NCBI RefSeq assembly: GCF_963676685.1
Contig: NC_092349.1
Coordinates: 60,123,431-60,187,430 of the forward strand
DNA length: 64,000 nucleotides
Reading direction: 5' to 3'
Origin: Mytilus edulis
Taxonomy: Eukaryota; Mollusca; Bivalvia; Mytilida; Mytilidae
The notes under the pieces were generated by a model. It saw only the letters and a program-made list of their open reading frames with translations, was not told the DNA's origin and made no database searches. This document shows, piece by piece, positions 32,023 through 44,060 of the stretch (the stretch's first letter is position 1; every line of letters begins with the position of its first letter). The position numbers and the translations under genes were made by a program.

Positions 32023-32880
32023 ATTTATGCCCCACTGCCCCACCTACGATAGTAGAGGGGCATTATGTTTTCTGGTCTGTACGTTGGTCTGTTAGTTCCT
32101 CCGTCCATTCGTCCCACTTCAGGTTAAAGTTTTTGGTCAAGGTAGTTTTTGATGAAGTTGAAGTCCAATCAACTTAAGGGGGCTCGCGAGTCTAAATCAA
32201 TTTTTTTATTTAATATAGGATTTCGCTATATTTTTCTATAAATGAACTTTATCTTATACAATATAATAAAATGAAATAAAAAAAATAGGGTCACCTTTCA
32301 TTTACGCTCACAATCTGCTTTCGAAAGAAGCATACATTTTTGACAATGTTCTTTTTTCTGTTGAACTAATAAGAGAAAAAGTGGTAATATTGAAATAAAA
32401 AAAGAACTAAATTACAGAAAACGCTTAAATTTTACAATTATTTAGTTTATGTACAGTTTATTCGAAAACAACAATAAAAAAAATATAGGTCACCGATGAG
32501 TTAAAAAGGTATTTCATTTAAAGGCCAAAAAATAGCATTTTTGCACCAAAGGGAGATAATTTGGAGCTTTTTCAATGATATCTACATTTTAAGAGTCCCT
32601 TGGGGCCAACACAAATTGTTATTTTGGGATGATTTTTGTACCATATGATAAAGTATCAACTACTAAAGGTAATTCATAAAATTTGTAATGAAAAATAAAT
32701 TATTTTTTTTCTGGAAATCTTATACCCGCGAGCCTCCTTTAAAAAACTCAGTACACATGTTCCCTATGATATGATCTTTCTAATTTTAATACCAAAATTA
32801 GAGTTTTGACCCCAATTTTACGGTCCACTAAACATAGAAAATGATAGTGCTAGTGGGGCATCTGTGTACTATGGACACAT
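32023..32880 (+). mobile_element. Helentron-like family H3, copy interrupted by a MITE
   Basis: Starts TTTATGCCCCAC with the GCCCC..GGGGC hairpin (32028-32053) and ends near GTGGGGCATCTGTGTACTAT and GGACACAT; ATGCCCCAC/GTGGGGCAT is inverted at the ends. A TTAA-type MITE occupies 32178-32738. Confidence 0.68.
32178..32738. mobile_element. TTAA-flanked MITE nested in H3 (piggyBac-like)
   Basis: Both ends carry TTAA outside (32174-32177, 32739-32742) and inverted repeats GGGGGCTCGCGAG / CCCGCGAGCCTCCT inside. Two other H3 copies (24071-24337 and 33285-33501) run straight through the site (TCCAATCAACTT then CTTAGT), so the insertion point is confirmed within the window. TTAA targets are typical of piggyBac. 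Confidence 0.82.
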
Positions 32881-33284
32881 TCTTGTGTATGCAGGTTTCA
32901 ATATCTAATTAATTGAAATTGTTTTAGATAAAATTTCTTGACACTGATTTCTTAGCATTACACTCTCTCAGTCTCTGGTTACAAATTACAATACACCTTA
33001 TCACTATTTGTAAATATGTGCCTGTTAACCCAATAATTGGTTCCTTTTGAACTTTTGATGTCAAATAATTATCACTTTTGATCAGATATATTATATTATA
33101 GTAAAATTGAGTTTATGATGTCAAAAATTTACAGGAACCTGAAGAGATATCCAGTAATGAATGACAATCAAAGAGCTGATAGCTCTAAGGTGGAAGAAGG
33201 TGAATAAAATGTAACTTGAATTACCATAAAAGCACCCCCACTAAACCAGGCTGCTTTGTTCCATTATCGTTATGATGTATTTTT

Positions 33285-33501
33285 TTTTTCATTTTCTATG
33301 TTCAGTGGACTGTGAAAATTAGGTAAAATCTTTAATTTGGCAGTAAAATTAGAAAGATCATATCATAAGGAACACATGTGTACTAAGTTGCAAGTTGATT
33401 GGATTTCAACTTCATCAAAAACTACCTTAACCATAAACTTTAACCTGAAGCAGGATGGACGGACAGACCAGAAAAAATAATGCCCATAAGTTGGGCATAA
33501 A
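33285..33501 (-). mobile_element. Helentron-like family H3, degraded copy
   Basis: Minus-orientation fragment with ATGCCCAACTTATGGGCAT at its 5' end and the family body (CTTTAACCTGAAGCAGGATG on the plus strand). It serves as an empty-site reference for the nested MITE in the neighbouring copy. Confidence 0.6.
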
Positions 33502-33519
33502 GATAGTAAGACTTACATA

Positions 33520-35563
33520 CCCGCCAACTTTTGAAAGTTCCCATGGGTTTTTTTAGTGTGCAACAACAATTTCAAACGTTACAATTTTTAGCGAAGTATT
33601 TTGCACGATCTGGATTGTCTAGAAAAAGTGACTGTCATATTTGTATGATGAACTTACATGCCTTTTTCTTAAGTCTGTTTGCATGATTCTAGTTATTAAA
33701 TCAGTAGAAAAGATGAACAAGTAGCTAGCAGATCAGGGTTTATTTATTAGTGTAAGAATATTAGATGCTTGTTGAAATTTCCAATTTTGAATTATGCACA
33801 AAGATGGACCTTTAACAGGTTGGGAACAACACTCCAAATGAGGGGTAACCCTCATTGGAAGAACATTACAACCAGCTGTAAAAAATGAGCACCTTTATTT
33901 TCATATTATTTGATGAAACTTTTCCCCAAGAACTATGCTTAAATGGTCAAAACATGTCAAAAGAATTTTCTGATGTTTCTTAACTTATATATATCTTCTT
34001 TATTAATTTGATTGTCCCACTTTTGAGTTAAAAATTTTAAAAAAATCTTTCTTTATGGTAGTACAGTAGACTCCGGCCAATCGGATACCCAAAATGTCAG
34101 CTAAAAATATCCGATTACCCGATATATTCAATTAGACGATGAATGTATATTCATTGAATATTCTGCAATAATAAGTAGATCTATTGCTTAATATGTTGAA
34201 AGGGCTGGAGGATTGATGGAGTGATTTCTATCGGTTACATCACCACGATGGTTGCGTAAAAAATTATCAGCTGATTATGTAATGATTAAATTTGTTTGCA
34301 CTTGCAGTTTTTAAATCCTATATTTATTAAAATAAATCAAATGACCTAAAATATTTATGTGAATTATTATCTTCCATCCATAGTTTCTCTTTACTTGTTT
34401 TAAAGTAAACAAATTAATATCCATAGTTTACATTTTCACACAGGTAAACTAATTTGGCTATAAATAGATCAAAGCATGCCTGTGAAGAATCTCTAATCTA
34501 AAACCGTAATTGTTATAATATTATTTCTTTAAATAATCAAATTTAAATTTATGAAAATTATCATGATTGATAAAATAGTATTGCATAAAGTTTACGTTTT
34601 CGGAAGACTATTTATGTTTAGGTCATGGTCCTAGAGGCTTCTTATCAAATTTGTAAACAAACCAATATGGCCACCACACGTGATTGCCTTTGCACATGGG
34701 AAAAAAATATTTCTGACAAAAGTCAGATTTCTCTTGTCAAAAGGGATTTATATTTATATTGCAATAAATTATTCAGAAGGAGGTACATTCAGTTTAGATT
34801 ATATTTCAAAATTCTTATTCTATGAGCATTTAGAGTTTAATCAAAATGCTCCCAACAGCAACGTACTGCTCTGAGTCTTGAATAATTTTATAAATAGATT
34901 CAAACCATTTGAAGTAAAAGGGCATCTAATTCACAAAGGAAACCAATGAATAAAGACAACAATTTAATAAGAAAAAGATCCTTTTTATTTATTAAAAACA
35001 AAGTCTTCTTGTCTGCAAGATTGCAAATTCGTAACTTCAAGGGCGAACATGTAAACAGAGGGAGTTGTCCCGATACCAAATTCACACATGCGTACTACAA
35101 ATATGTACAGTAAAAACATCCGGTTACAAGTAAACAAATAACGTTCATGTAGATGAGATGAAATCTAATAATTAACATAATAAAAGGGTACATATTTACG
35201 ATAGTGATTGTTTTTCAATCCTAATTTACAAATTAAATGATTCAGATGCATAATCATGTGTTAAAATTGGTGTCTGGAATCAGAAGTTGTTATGAAATTG
35301 TAATACACAGAAACGAATGCGGCATACGGAGGATTAATGATTTTTAAGGTCGGCACCATTGGCCTTCAGAAGACTTGAAGTCTTCTTCCACCAAAAACAA
35401 CAACACAGGCGCTTGTTGTAAGCGATAAGCAGGGCTGCCAAATCTCGTGCATTTGCTTCATGAAAAGTTGGCAGAACTGGATAAAGACTATTATTAAAGT
35501 GTATATCAACTGGTCAAAATCACCAAACAAGGTTACAGGGGTGTCACTCAATCTATTCATTAC
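33520..35563. other. CENP-Q intron 1, mostly unrecognised
   Basis: Contains ATACCCGCCAACTTTTGAAA (33519), a motif repeated at about 40647, and a 25-bp imperfect palindrome near 33832. Small open frames at 34625-34874 and 34900-35085 lack any support. Confidence 0.45.
34065..34135 (+). repeat. Possible pogo/Tigger-like terminus
   Basis: TACAGTAGACTCCGGCCAAT followed by CGGATACCC resembles the CAGTAGACTC ends of Tigger-type elements. The matching other end was not found. Confidence 0.3.
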
Positions 35564-35756
35564 CTAATGTTTCAAACTTTTTGGAGCTAATAAGACTCTT
35601 TCTTTTTACTTCAGATGCTGGAACAGTGAATTTGTGTATTGAAGTTTGCAAAGACTTATTTTTGCTAGAATTCTGGTTAGTTTTTATTTTTTTTGCTGTT
35701 TTCTTGTCATTCGCTTCTTCTGTATTTTTCCTTTTGGGTGTTTTAGTTTTAGCCAT
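35564..35756 (-). CDS. CENP-Q-like kinetochore protein, exon 1 (start)
   Basis: First of six coding exons that I assembled on the minus strand (35564-35756, 31266-31365, 30446-30523, 29354-29429, 18522-18598, 14931-14994). Together they are 588 nt, exactly 196 codons, with every junction in phase and GT-AG borders. Exon 1 opens with MAKTKTPKRKNTEEA and is a lysine-rich, probably disordered, basic N-terminus. It ends ..FETL plus one base at G|GTAATG. Known CENP-Q is a subunit of the CENP-O/P/Q/U/R group of the constitutive centromere network; it has a basic N-terminus, then a short conserved segment and coiled coils (usually about 270 residues), the same order as here. About 70 C-terminal residues are missing from my model. 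No mollusc CENP-Q was available for comparison; identity rests on a remembered vertebrate pattern. Confidence 0.72.
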
Positions 35757-36403
35757 ACTCAGGTGTTGCTATGAAGATAGATTCATGGCATGAAAGTGAA
35801 TTCAATTTTCGCAGAAAATAATTGTTCAATGTCAATTTTCAACATACTATACTGTTCCACTTTCACTTGATTTCAAACGCAGAACAGATGAAATCTAAAA
35901 AAACTAATTTTAGATACTTATACGGATTTCATATGTTTCAGCTGTCACAGATCTACTACACGCAAGAGAAGTGGATTAGTATTTAGGTATAATGACAGGT
36001 AGTCATGTCAGTTCCATCAGCTGATAGTGAGAACACTTATGCAGTGACATATGCAGTCATTTCATGAAAAGAATAATTATTTCACCTGCACAGTCTAATA
36101 TTTTTAATTTAGTTTAAATTCCTGTTCAAATTTCATCAATACATCATGTTCACAGTTCATCAAAGATTTCTTCTGACATATATAAATCTTTGTAAATGTA
36201 ATTGAGTTTCTAAAGCCTCATTAAGAACTTTTTTGGTGAGTGAGTGTCATCAGGTCATGGCCTAGCGAGGAAGCTTCATATTGTGTTCAGCGGCTGATAT
36301 TTCATTGTATGATTGTACTCCTATAAAATATAGAGAGTGTCATTCTCTATATAATTTAGCAGTGATTGCCGTGTTGAAGAAACTTGGAAAAAATGATAGT
36401 TAG
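35757..36403. other. Upstream of the CENP-Q-like start
   Basis: Region 5' of exon 1 on the minus strand, where the promoter should be. AT-rich; no core element could be named. Confidence 0.4.
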
Positions 36404-36684
36404 GGAGCTACCATTTGATTTTTATGGGGGGGCTAGGATGAAAAATTTTGTCCTGCATTTTTTTTTAGCTGTAATCTCTGTCCTGCCTTTTTATTTTTCA
36501 CTCTGTTCGGTCCTGCCTTTTTTTTTATAGTTTATCCTGACTTTTTTTTACCTAAATTGTCGTCCTGACTTTTTTTTTTTGCAAATGTCTCATCCTGCCT
36601 TTTTTTTTTACTCAAAACTCCTGTCCTGCCTATTTTTTTCAAATTTCATCCTAGCCCCCCCATAAAAATCAAATGGTAGCTCCC
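36404..36684. mobile_element. 281-bp MITE with T-rich tandem core
   Basis: Inverted ends of about 45 bp (GGGAGCTACCATTTGATTTT then a G7/C7 run and CTAGGATGAAA). TTAG at the left and TTAA at the right suggest a mutated TTAA target. The core is five or six units of about 35 bp with GTCCTGCCTTTTTTTT. Confidence 0.72.
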
Positions 36685-36699
36685 TTAATAGCAAATACA

Positions 36700-38575
36700 C
36701 TTTATTTATTCAAATTCAAATTCAAATATTTTATTGGACAAAGCACATATGATACAATGCGTATTCCAAGATACAAACACATTAAACATGACAATTTATG
36801 CAAATACAACATAAAGAAACATTTCAAGTACTAATTATATATATAATATCACAGTATTACACAGTAATATACTTATGGTAGACCAACTGACATTAGATTT
36901 TTATTACGAAGTTCAAAAGCTTGACTTAAATAATTACATATTTGTCTGGTGTCAACCAGATTTACTGGGTTAAGTAAATAAATCATTGATTTAATATCAT
37001 CATCATTATCAAGGTTATTGAAAATATCAAACTTCTCTCGAAGGTCTTTATATAGAGGACAATATAAAAAAAAATGAACTTCAGCTTCCACTTTATCTTT
37101 ACAAAGTTTGCAGTATCTTTCACTTGCTAAAATTTTTGGTTTGCTATACCTCCCAGTTTCAATTGCAAGTGAATGTGCACTTATTCTAATTTTTGTAAGC
37201 AGTGATCTATCATATTTCTTAATATCAAATCTTAAGTAACTTCTTTTAAGTCAAAAGATGAGCACATTTTACTATAAAATCTTGGTTTACCTGTGTTATT
37301 AGATTTGATATGCTCAAGTTGACCCAAAATCTTGCATTTATAAAAGTTTTTGAGTGAGTCCTCAAACACATTATGTGATATTTGAAGTGAATCAAAGTTG
37401 ATCAACTTTTTTAGTTTATGTAATGATTAAACCCAGCAAGAGCTCTTTTGTGTATACAATTTTTTATCTTCAATGAATGCAGATTTTAATAAATCAAATT
37501 TTGGGTTGTTTCCAACTTCAATGTCAGTTAATCTAGCATAGTATTTAAACATTAGTTTATATGATATAAAACACACTGGATATAGCTCAAGTTCTGTACG
37601 TAAAGCTAAATTGGAAGCCTTACCATGAACACCAAGAATATTTTTCATAATCATATTCTGGACCTTTTCAAATGGCAGTTTATCAGCAGTGTCAAGATTT
37701 ATATTAAAATCTGAGATCCAAATTTCAGATCCATAAGTCATAATTGGTGAAATTAATGAGTTGAAAAGATTTACCCATTTTTCCACTGCAATACTATTAG
37801 AATATGGTAATTTTGATTTCAAGGCGAAATATGCCTTACGTGCTTTATCAGCAAGATTTTCAGCTGCTATATTAAGTTTACCTCTATTGTTGAAGACTAT
37901 ACCTAAGTATTTATATTCTGTAGCAGATTCTAATGGTTGGGGACCAAAATAAAAATAATGTTTATCTAATAAAGATCTATTTTTACTATTTGATAAAATC
38001 ATAGTTTGGGTTTTCTTGGTGTTCACATTTAGGCCCCAATCAATACAAAAAGATTGTAAGGCATCCACACAGTGCTGCAAGCCATTAGGTGTTTCTGAAA
38101 TTAAGATTAAATCATCTGCATAAAGAAGATGACTAAAGTTATTCTGATTTAGATTAACTGGATCAGACAAAACGGGGTTGAAATAGGAATCGATGTCATC
38201 AACAAAAATATTAAAAAGGGTGGGGCTAAGACTGTCCCCCTGTTTCACCCCTAAATTAGCATGGAATGATTCACTAATAAATCCATCTGTTTTACAACAA
38301 TATAATGTATTACTATACATATGTTTTAACAAGTCATAAAATTTCCCACCTATTCCCTTTTTGAGCAATTTATGTAGTAATGCCTTTCTTACAACACTGT
38401 CGAATGCCTTTTTAAAGTCCACAAAACAAATGTAAAGATTTTTCTTACACTTCTTTAAATATTTATTTATTAAAGTTTTCATTATGAATATATGGTCACT
38501 TGTTCTATATCCTTCACGAAAACCATAGACGTATATGTTCATAGTACACAGATCGGAACACAAAAATCATGGAAT
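36700..38575 (-). pseudogene. 5'-truncated LINE with broken reverse transcriptase
   Basis: The minus-strand frame 38563-37427 encodes 378 residues of a non-LTR reverse transcriptase: GFREGYRTSDHIF, CFVDFKKAFDSV, GVKQGDSLSPTLFNIFVDD, catalytic LLYADDL and a K-YLGI motif. After a stop at 37427 the reading breaks; the C-terminal part resumes at 37091-36873 (EVHFFLYCPLYKDLREKF), a typical LINE C-terminus. The 3' end carries a TTGAAT repeat tail (36715-36740). The 5' half (endonuclease) is missing. The precise clade was not determined. Confidence 0.85.
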
Positions 38576-38592
38576 TTCACAGAAAACAAAAA

Positions 38593-38660
38593 CTAGAGGC
38601 CCACAAGAGCCTGTGTCTCTCACCTTGGTCTATTGCAATAATTGTCCTGTTTCAAAGTAC
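38593..38660 (-). mobile_element. H1 Helentron-like 3' end fragment
   Basis: CTAGAGGCCCACAAGAGCCT and CTCACCTTGGTCTAT match the 3' terminus of H1 in minus orientation. The homology fades after about 38660; a LINE 5' truncation point lies just to its left. Confidence 0.65.
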
Positions 38661-38889
38661 CTATGACTTTTGATACCTTTTCTAAAATTCTTCAGACCTA
38701 CAATCTTATACAATAATTCATCCTACAGCAATTAACATACTTTCAACCAAGCTCTAAGTAAATGCCTGCTATTTCGCAGGTGTGTTCTTAGACTAATAAT
38801 TTTCATTACACATTTGATTTAATCAGGCAAAAAATAGCCTAGTATATGCAAATTATCAGCAAAATTTAAATATAGGATCACAACTAGTT

Positions 38890-39960
38890 TAAACATATTT
38901 TATTTGCTGAATTAAAGCAAAATGGATTAGACACAAGTAAATCATACTTATGAAGTCTTCTCCATAATACAATATAAAGTTACAATAATAGTATAATATA
39001 ATGGACATGCATATAAAACAAACAGTTTATACAATATAATACTAGCTTTCATAGGTGAACAAAGAGGAGACAAAGTAAAAAAGGAAAAAGAAAGTTTGAA
39101 AAATCGTATACTTCTGTGACGATGACTTGTGGATTGATGGCAACGATGACGTCCTGTGTCAGCAATAATAACGCTCTATCAAGGCATAAGAAATCTGTTT
39201 GACCTTTTTATGTAATTCTGAACATGTTTGAAAATTTGAATATTTTGTTCGTTCGAAAGTTCCAAGTGTCCGCAAATTAATAGTTTTGTATCTAAAACAA
39301 AGTTTTCAGATAGCCAGTTAAGGTTATCGAATAAGTTTTTCCTACATAATGTGTATTTTGGGCAAACGAAAAAGTAATGGTAGACATCCTCAATACTCAC
39401 AATGACAAGAGGGATCATTTATAATGTTAGCTCTAAATAGGTCATTGTTTAAGGATGAAGCGGAACATCGCAATTGCGTTAAGATAATATTTAATTTCCT
39501 TGGGCCGTACAAATAAAACGTTTCAATTTTACATACTAGACTATCGTTTTTTAATTCTTTCTTAAATTTAGAAATAGAGTCGACACTGCGAATTTTTGGA
39601 TCAAGTTTATTCCATTCACGTATAGTAGAGGGAATAAACGATTCAGTAGTAAGGGAAAGTCTACAAAATGGAACAATAATATCTTGACCATTTCGCAACG
39701 GGTAGTTGGTTGTACTTTGTACACAAGGAGGTACAAGATTACATAGATATTCTGGTGCATGCTTTTGGTTCATGTTATAAAACATCTGTAATTTTCTTCT
39801 TCTTCTTCTTTCAAAAAGAGATTCCCAGCCAACCTCAGAATATAAAGTTTCAGTTTTTGTAAATATTGGTAGACCTGTTACTATTCTTGCGGCCTCCAAT
39901 TGTAAATTTTCTAATTTATCACAACTGTATCATATGCCCTTAAAGCCGTGACTTACCAGG
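38890..39960 (-). pseudogene. LINE C-terminal fragment, frameshifted
   Basis: The minus-strand frame from about 39925 to 39390 reads KLENLQLEAARIVTGL, WESLFERRRRRKLQMFY, LCNLVPP and the region ending NDPSCHCEY. It then shifts frame inside the C-terminal zinc-binding motif and continues as EDVYHYFFVCPKYTLCRKNL (to 39179). Such tails follow the reverse transcriptase in jockey-like LINEs of invertebrates. Upstream of 39925 stops appear. The AT-rich 3' UTR extends to about 38890. Confidence 0.78.
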
Positions 39961-41158
39961 TTTAATTTAGGTGAACGAAGACTATTATGGTATTTAGACT
40001 GGGCTAACTGGGTAAAACCTCTCGTAAATCTAATATATGCTAAATATACACCATTCTTGTTTATTTTATCTTACTATGTTAGTTACTAACTTTAATACTT
40101 TGTTCATCTATCATTCTATCATCAGGCTAATCTGGTTTTATATTTTAATTCAATATCTTATTCAGTGACATTTGGTGCCAAAATATTTGTGACCAATTTA
40201 TTTATTTGTGAAAATATTGAAATTATTATGACTCATATGAGAGACTTTAATTCAGAATTGGTATTAAAGGTGTGAAAATATTATAAAGAGATAAAATGTA
40301 AGAATGAAATTATTAGAGTAATTGTTATCATCATGATCATGGTTATTATCTTTTATATTAATTAATGTGGATGCTGTCACTTTTCATGCTTATGGTTAAA
40401 GGTATGAAATGTCATTTTAAATAGAGTATTGCTGCAAATTTGTTTTGTTAATTGAGTATTATACATTTTCAAATTTTAGTATAAATATTGATTGTGAATT
40501 TGAACATATTCAGAAAGAACACCCAATTGAAAAGAGAACATACAAATATAGGCATGATTAAGATGGACACAGTAGGAGTTTTAATGTAATGCTGACATGG
40601 CTCGTTGTGTTAGACTATTTAGTACTTTGGTTGGAATAAAATTCATACCTGCCAACATTTCAAAATGCCCATGAGGGTTTCATGTGCAAGATGGCTTTCA
40701 TAGTCATAAAAAACCTTAAGAGGGACCTTCTAATAAATTTTGATGTTGTATATTTGCATCTCCATATTTTGAAATACTATACCTAGATGGTAAAATTGAT
40801 TGCTTTATTTTATATTGAGGACAAAATTGATATTTCAAAATTTCTGTTTGCGAGCCTCCAATTGGATATTTGTTAACTGCACCCTAGTTCTGTCATTGAA
40901 TTGGTGACCTTCACAAAATGCTTAAGACTTAAATGATTTTCTAATTATTTTACAAATAAAATCATGACCCTGTATCATAAGCGGAGCCAACCCAGTGCAG
41001 CAGGCCCTTTTTAACACATCCTTCCTTTTTAACTTAAGGTTTTGGCAGCAATCTGGTTTTTGTACCAGTGTAAACTCAAGGTGCATTTGTCAGTCGTACA
41101 TATCAAATAAGCTGCATTTCAAATTAAAGAAATATAAAAATTTTAACCTTTATTTCAG
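39961..41158. other. Upstream of the BTBD6-like gene
   Basis: No exon recognised. The ATG at 40995 is in frame with exon 1 but lies before the splice acceptor at 41157-41158. Confidence 0.45.
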
Positions 41159-41177
41159 GAGAAAGATTAATATAACC

Positions 41178-41464
41178 ATGGAAGTTGATGAAGAAAACCA
41201 GCAACATTGTCCTCTGTTGGATTCAAACATATGGAGAACCAGATCAACCGTCACTTCATGTAACAGCTTCATGTTGCAAAATAAAGTAGCTTGTGATATA
41301 ACCTTCACACTAGGTTCTGAAGGTCAAGAGGTTGTGGCTCATAAATATGTGTTAATCAGCAGGTCACCAGTATTTTACGCAATGTTTTGTGGACCAGTAG
41401 CAGAGAGCTCTAATGTTATTAGTGTACCAGATATTGAACCTGATATATTTCAATTTTTATTAAG
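41178..41464 (+). CDS. BTBD6-like BTB/POZ protein, exon 1
   Basis: First coding exon of a 447-residue protein (287 + 1057 nt in two exons). The exon begins at 41159 after CTTTATTTCAG, so the earlier in-frame methionine at 40995 lies in intron or UTR and I start at ATG 41178. Residues from about 38 hold the first half of the BTB domain, with CDITFTLG, the H-K-Y-V-L-ISRSPVF-AMF core and the VPDIEPDIFQFLL helix. It ends at AG|GTAAGT. BTBD1/2/3/6 proteins are Cullin-3 adaptors; BTBD6 in vertebrates promotes degradation of a zinc-finger repressor during neurogenesis. Which paralogue this is remains open. Confidence 0.92.
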
Positions 41465-42013
41465 GTAAGTAGGTGAATTAAACAAATAAATTCAAGTATC
41501 TTCTCAGTTCAGATTGGAATATCTAGGCATTTTTTATGCTAAACAATAAAATAGTAAAGTGATTTATTTTCACAGGTATTAAATGATGCTAATTTCAAAA
41601 GCCTAACCTGTTAGCAATTTTTTTTAAACTTTTTTCCATGACTGTAATCATCCTGAAAGATCCAACTTTAATCAAAGAAATGTTTATCGTAACTGTAATT
41701 GTTGAGCAATATTGCATTAGTGTATAATCATTTGCATTTGGTTACCAGTATATACCACAGAGAAAGTTTATGCTGCTAAACCACTTTGAATTCAGAAATT
41801 CTGCCATGCTTTTATTTTATTACAAAGATTATGACAGATAAGGTTTTCACTAAAACAAAAGCTCACGTTTTCAATTTTGATATCATTATATGAATGCTTC
41901 ATTTCTTAAAATAACAAATGAATACATGTATCTTGCATTTTTGTTCATTGTTCACAAACACTTTAATGTATGAACAAATTTTTGAGTTTTCAATATGAAT
42001 TTCTATATTTCAG

Positions 42014-43070
42014 CTATCTGTATTGTGATGATGATTCTGTTGTTGATAGTGATTCTGTGATGGCACTGTTATATGCGGCAAAGAAATATTCTATTTATAG
42101 CCTTGAAGACGTGTGTAAACAATTCCTTAAAGACAACATCTGTTTTGACAATGCATGCCTTATTTTAGAACAATCCCATGCATTTGATGAGAAAGATTTA
42201 TATGAAGAATGTCTGAAGTTTATATGGAAGAACGGTGAAGAAATATTAGAAATGAGCTGTGTTAAAGATCTCTGTGAGAAATGTATGCAAGATATCATTG
42301 CTTCTGATGCACTGAATGCCGATGAAAAGCTTGTTTATGAATGTGTTGTATCATGGTCAGAAATACAATGTATAAAGAAAAAGATGGAAGTAAACGATCA
42401 AAACCAACGAGAAGTACTTAGTAACATTTTGTACCACGTAAGATTTCCGTTGATGCCCTTATCATATTTCGCTGATCATGTTTCAGAGAAACAAATATTA
42501 TCACCTGAAGAAAAACTGAACTTATACAAGTACTTGTGTCAGAGCAGATCAGGTGCAGTAACTCCGTTTATTTCACGATATAGAAGTAAGAAAACAAGTT
42601 TACATTGCAAGAGGTTTAAAGGTATGGTTGATAGTAGTGATTGGGTCCAAAAAGGCAAAAAGGATGCTGTTTCATTCAGTTGTAGTGTTCCAATATTGAT
42701 GCATGGAGTCTGCATGTACCGATCAGGACTTACTGGTGCCCCGTACGATATCAGATTAGAACTCTATGATGAAAGTGATAATCAGCTAACATGCGTTCAT
42801 CGTACAGAAGATACTATTGAAAGTACGGTTGAAGGGAGATTTCTGTTTCCTGTTTTATTCGATCAACCATTGAAAATCCTTTCATGCTCGTATTATACAA
42901 TTGTTGTGAAAATGATTGGGCCGAAGAGTTTCTATGGTGAGCGTGGAAGGAAGAAAGTAGTATGTGGTAACGTTACATTTGAGTTTATCTCCGCACCAAA
43001 TAGAAGTACAAACTCCACCAATGTGTTCACTGGTCAAATTCCTGTCATCTTATTTTCTCCATGGTTGTAA
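42014..43070 (+). CDS. BTBD6-like protein, exon 2 (BTB end, BACK, PHR)
   Basis: The exon starts after ATATTTCAG and completes a serine codon, giving LLSYLYCDDDSV, the end of the BTB domain. It continues with the A-L-L-Y-A-A-K-KY helix, then a BACK domain (about residues 140-245, with DALNADEKLVYECVVSWSE and the R-F-P-L-M linker). A PHR beta-sandwich follows (about 285-447, starting CKRFKGMVDSSDW and closing with NVFTGQIPVILF). The end matches the GTG-GQIPELIF ending of vertebrate BTBD6. Length and order are as expected for a full protein. An antisense open frame at 42095-42298 is a shadow. Confidence 0.94.
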
Positions 43071-43299
43071 ATGTTAATGGTCATGATGGTAGAAATTGAT
43101 CAAATTACAAGCAAAGCTATAACAAGGGGTGGACATAGGATTTATATTTCAATGAGATTTGTTGACTTTTTATCATTTTCAATATTTCGTCGATAGAAGT
43201 GTTCAATTCAAATTTATCAGATTGTGAGACATTCATGATTGCTTATTAAAAATGATGTTTTTTCTCTCTTTCACTTGAACGAACACTACCAAAATGAAG

Positions 43300-43305
43300 A
43301 ATAAA
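43300..43305 (+). promoter_or_regulatory. Candidate poly(A) signal of the BTBD6-like gene
   Basis: AATAAA lies 230 bases after the stop codon, a plausible distance for a short 3' UTR. Confidence 0.5.
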
Positions 43306-44060
43306 AATGACATTTTACATATTTTATTAGTAAACTTTCGTTTTAGTCCCAAAATTCTAACAAATAAACTTTGCCATTACATAAAAAAAATAATGAATAA
43401 TGATTATGTCTCTTACTTTATATCAAACAAGAGGCTCATAGATGATATTTATCCAAGAAATAATGTTTAACAGTGTAATTTTTCATGATGATTCAAAATT
43501 TTATGTTGTTTTTTTTTGGGTTGAAACCTGAAAATGTTGTTTTTTTCAGGTTTTTTTTTATACATTGTTTTTTTTTAAATTTTTATTTGGAATCTCATGC
43601 TTGAAATTTTGAGTCTGGTTTTGCCTAGCTCTCATAAGATATGACATGAAATATGTTTGTAAAAAAAAAGAGGCAATTTACTTGAATAACAATTTAGGCA
43701 AGTTAGAAAAAAAGTTTGTACATTATTAGGTCATAAATTTATTCCAAATTTAACACAAAAAAAATCAATTGTTCATAATGTATAGATAAGACTTTATCAT
43801 ATGATTATTGTATATGTTACACTTCAATGCATCAAACACATTCTGTGTCCAGCTTTGCTTCATCACAATTTACATTGTTCAGCTTTCTCCTGTTGATTAT
43901 CAAGTTTTTATTTATATATGCTGATGATGGAAGAAGCTGATTGATTGATATATGATGACAAAAATGAAACCGTTAACTCCATACATATCTATTAATATTA
44001 TTTACATGGAAATATTCAAAGGAACAAGAAATATTTTTTTATAATATTTCTTTTGACTGG

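Noticed and set aside
40995-41177. N-terminal extension of the BTBD6-like protein
   Set aside because: A good splice acceptor at 41157-41158 separates it from the ATG at 41178; the extension has no BTB-family similarity.
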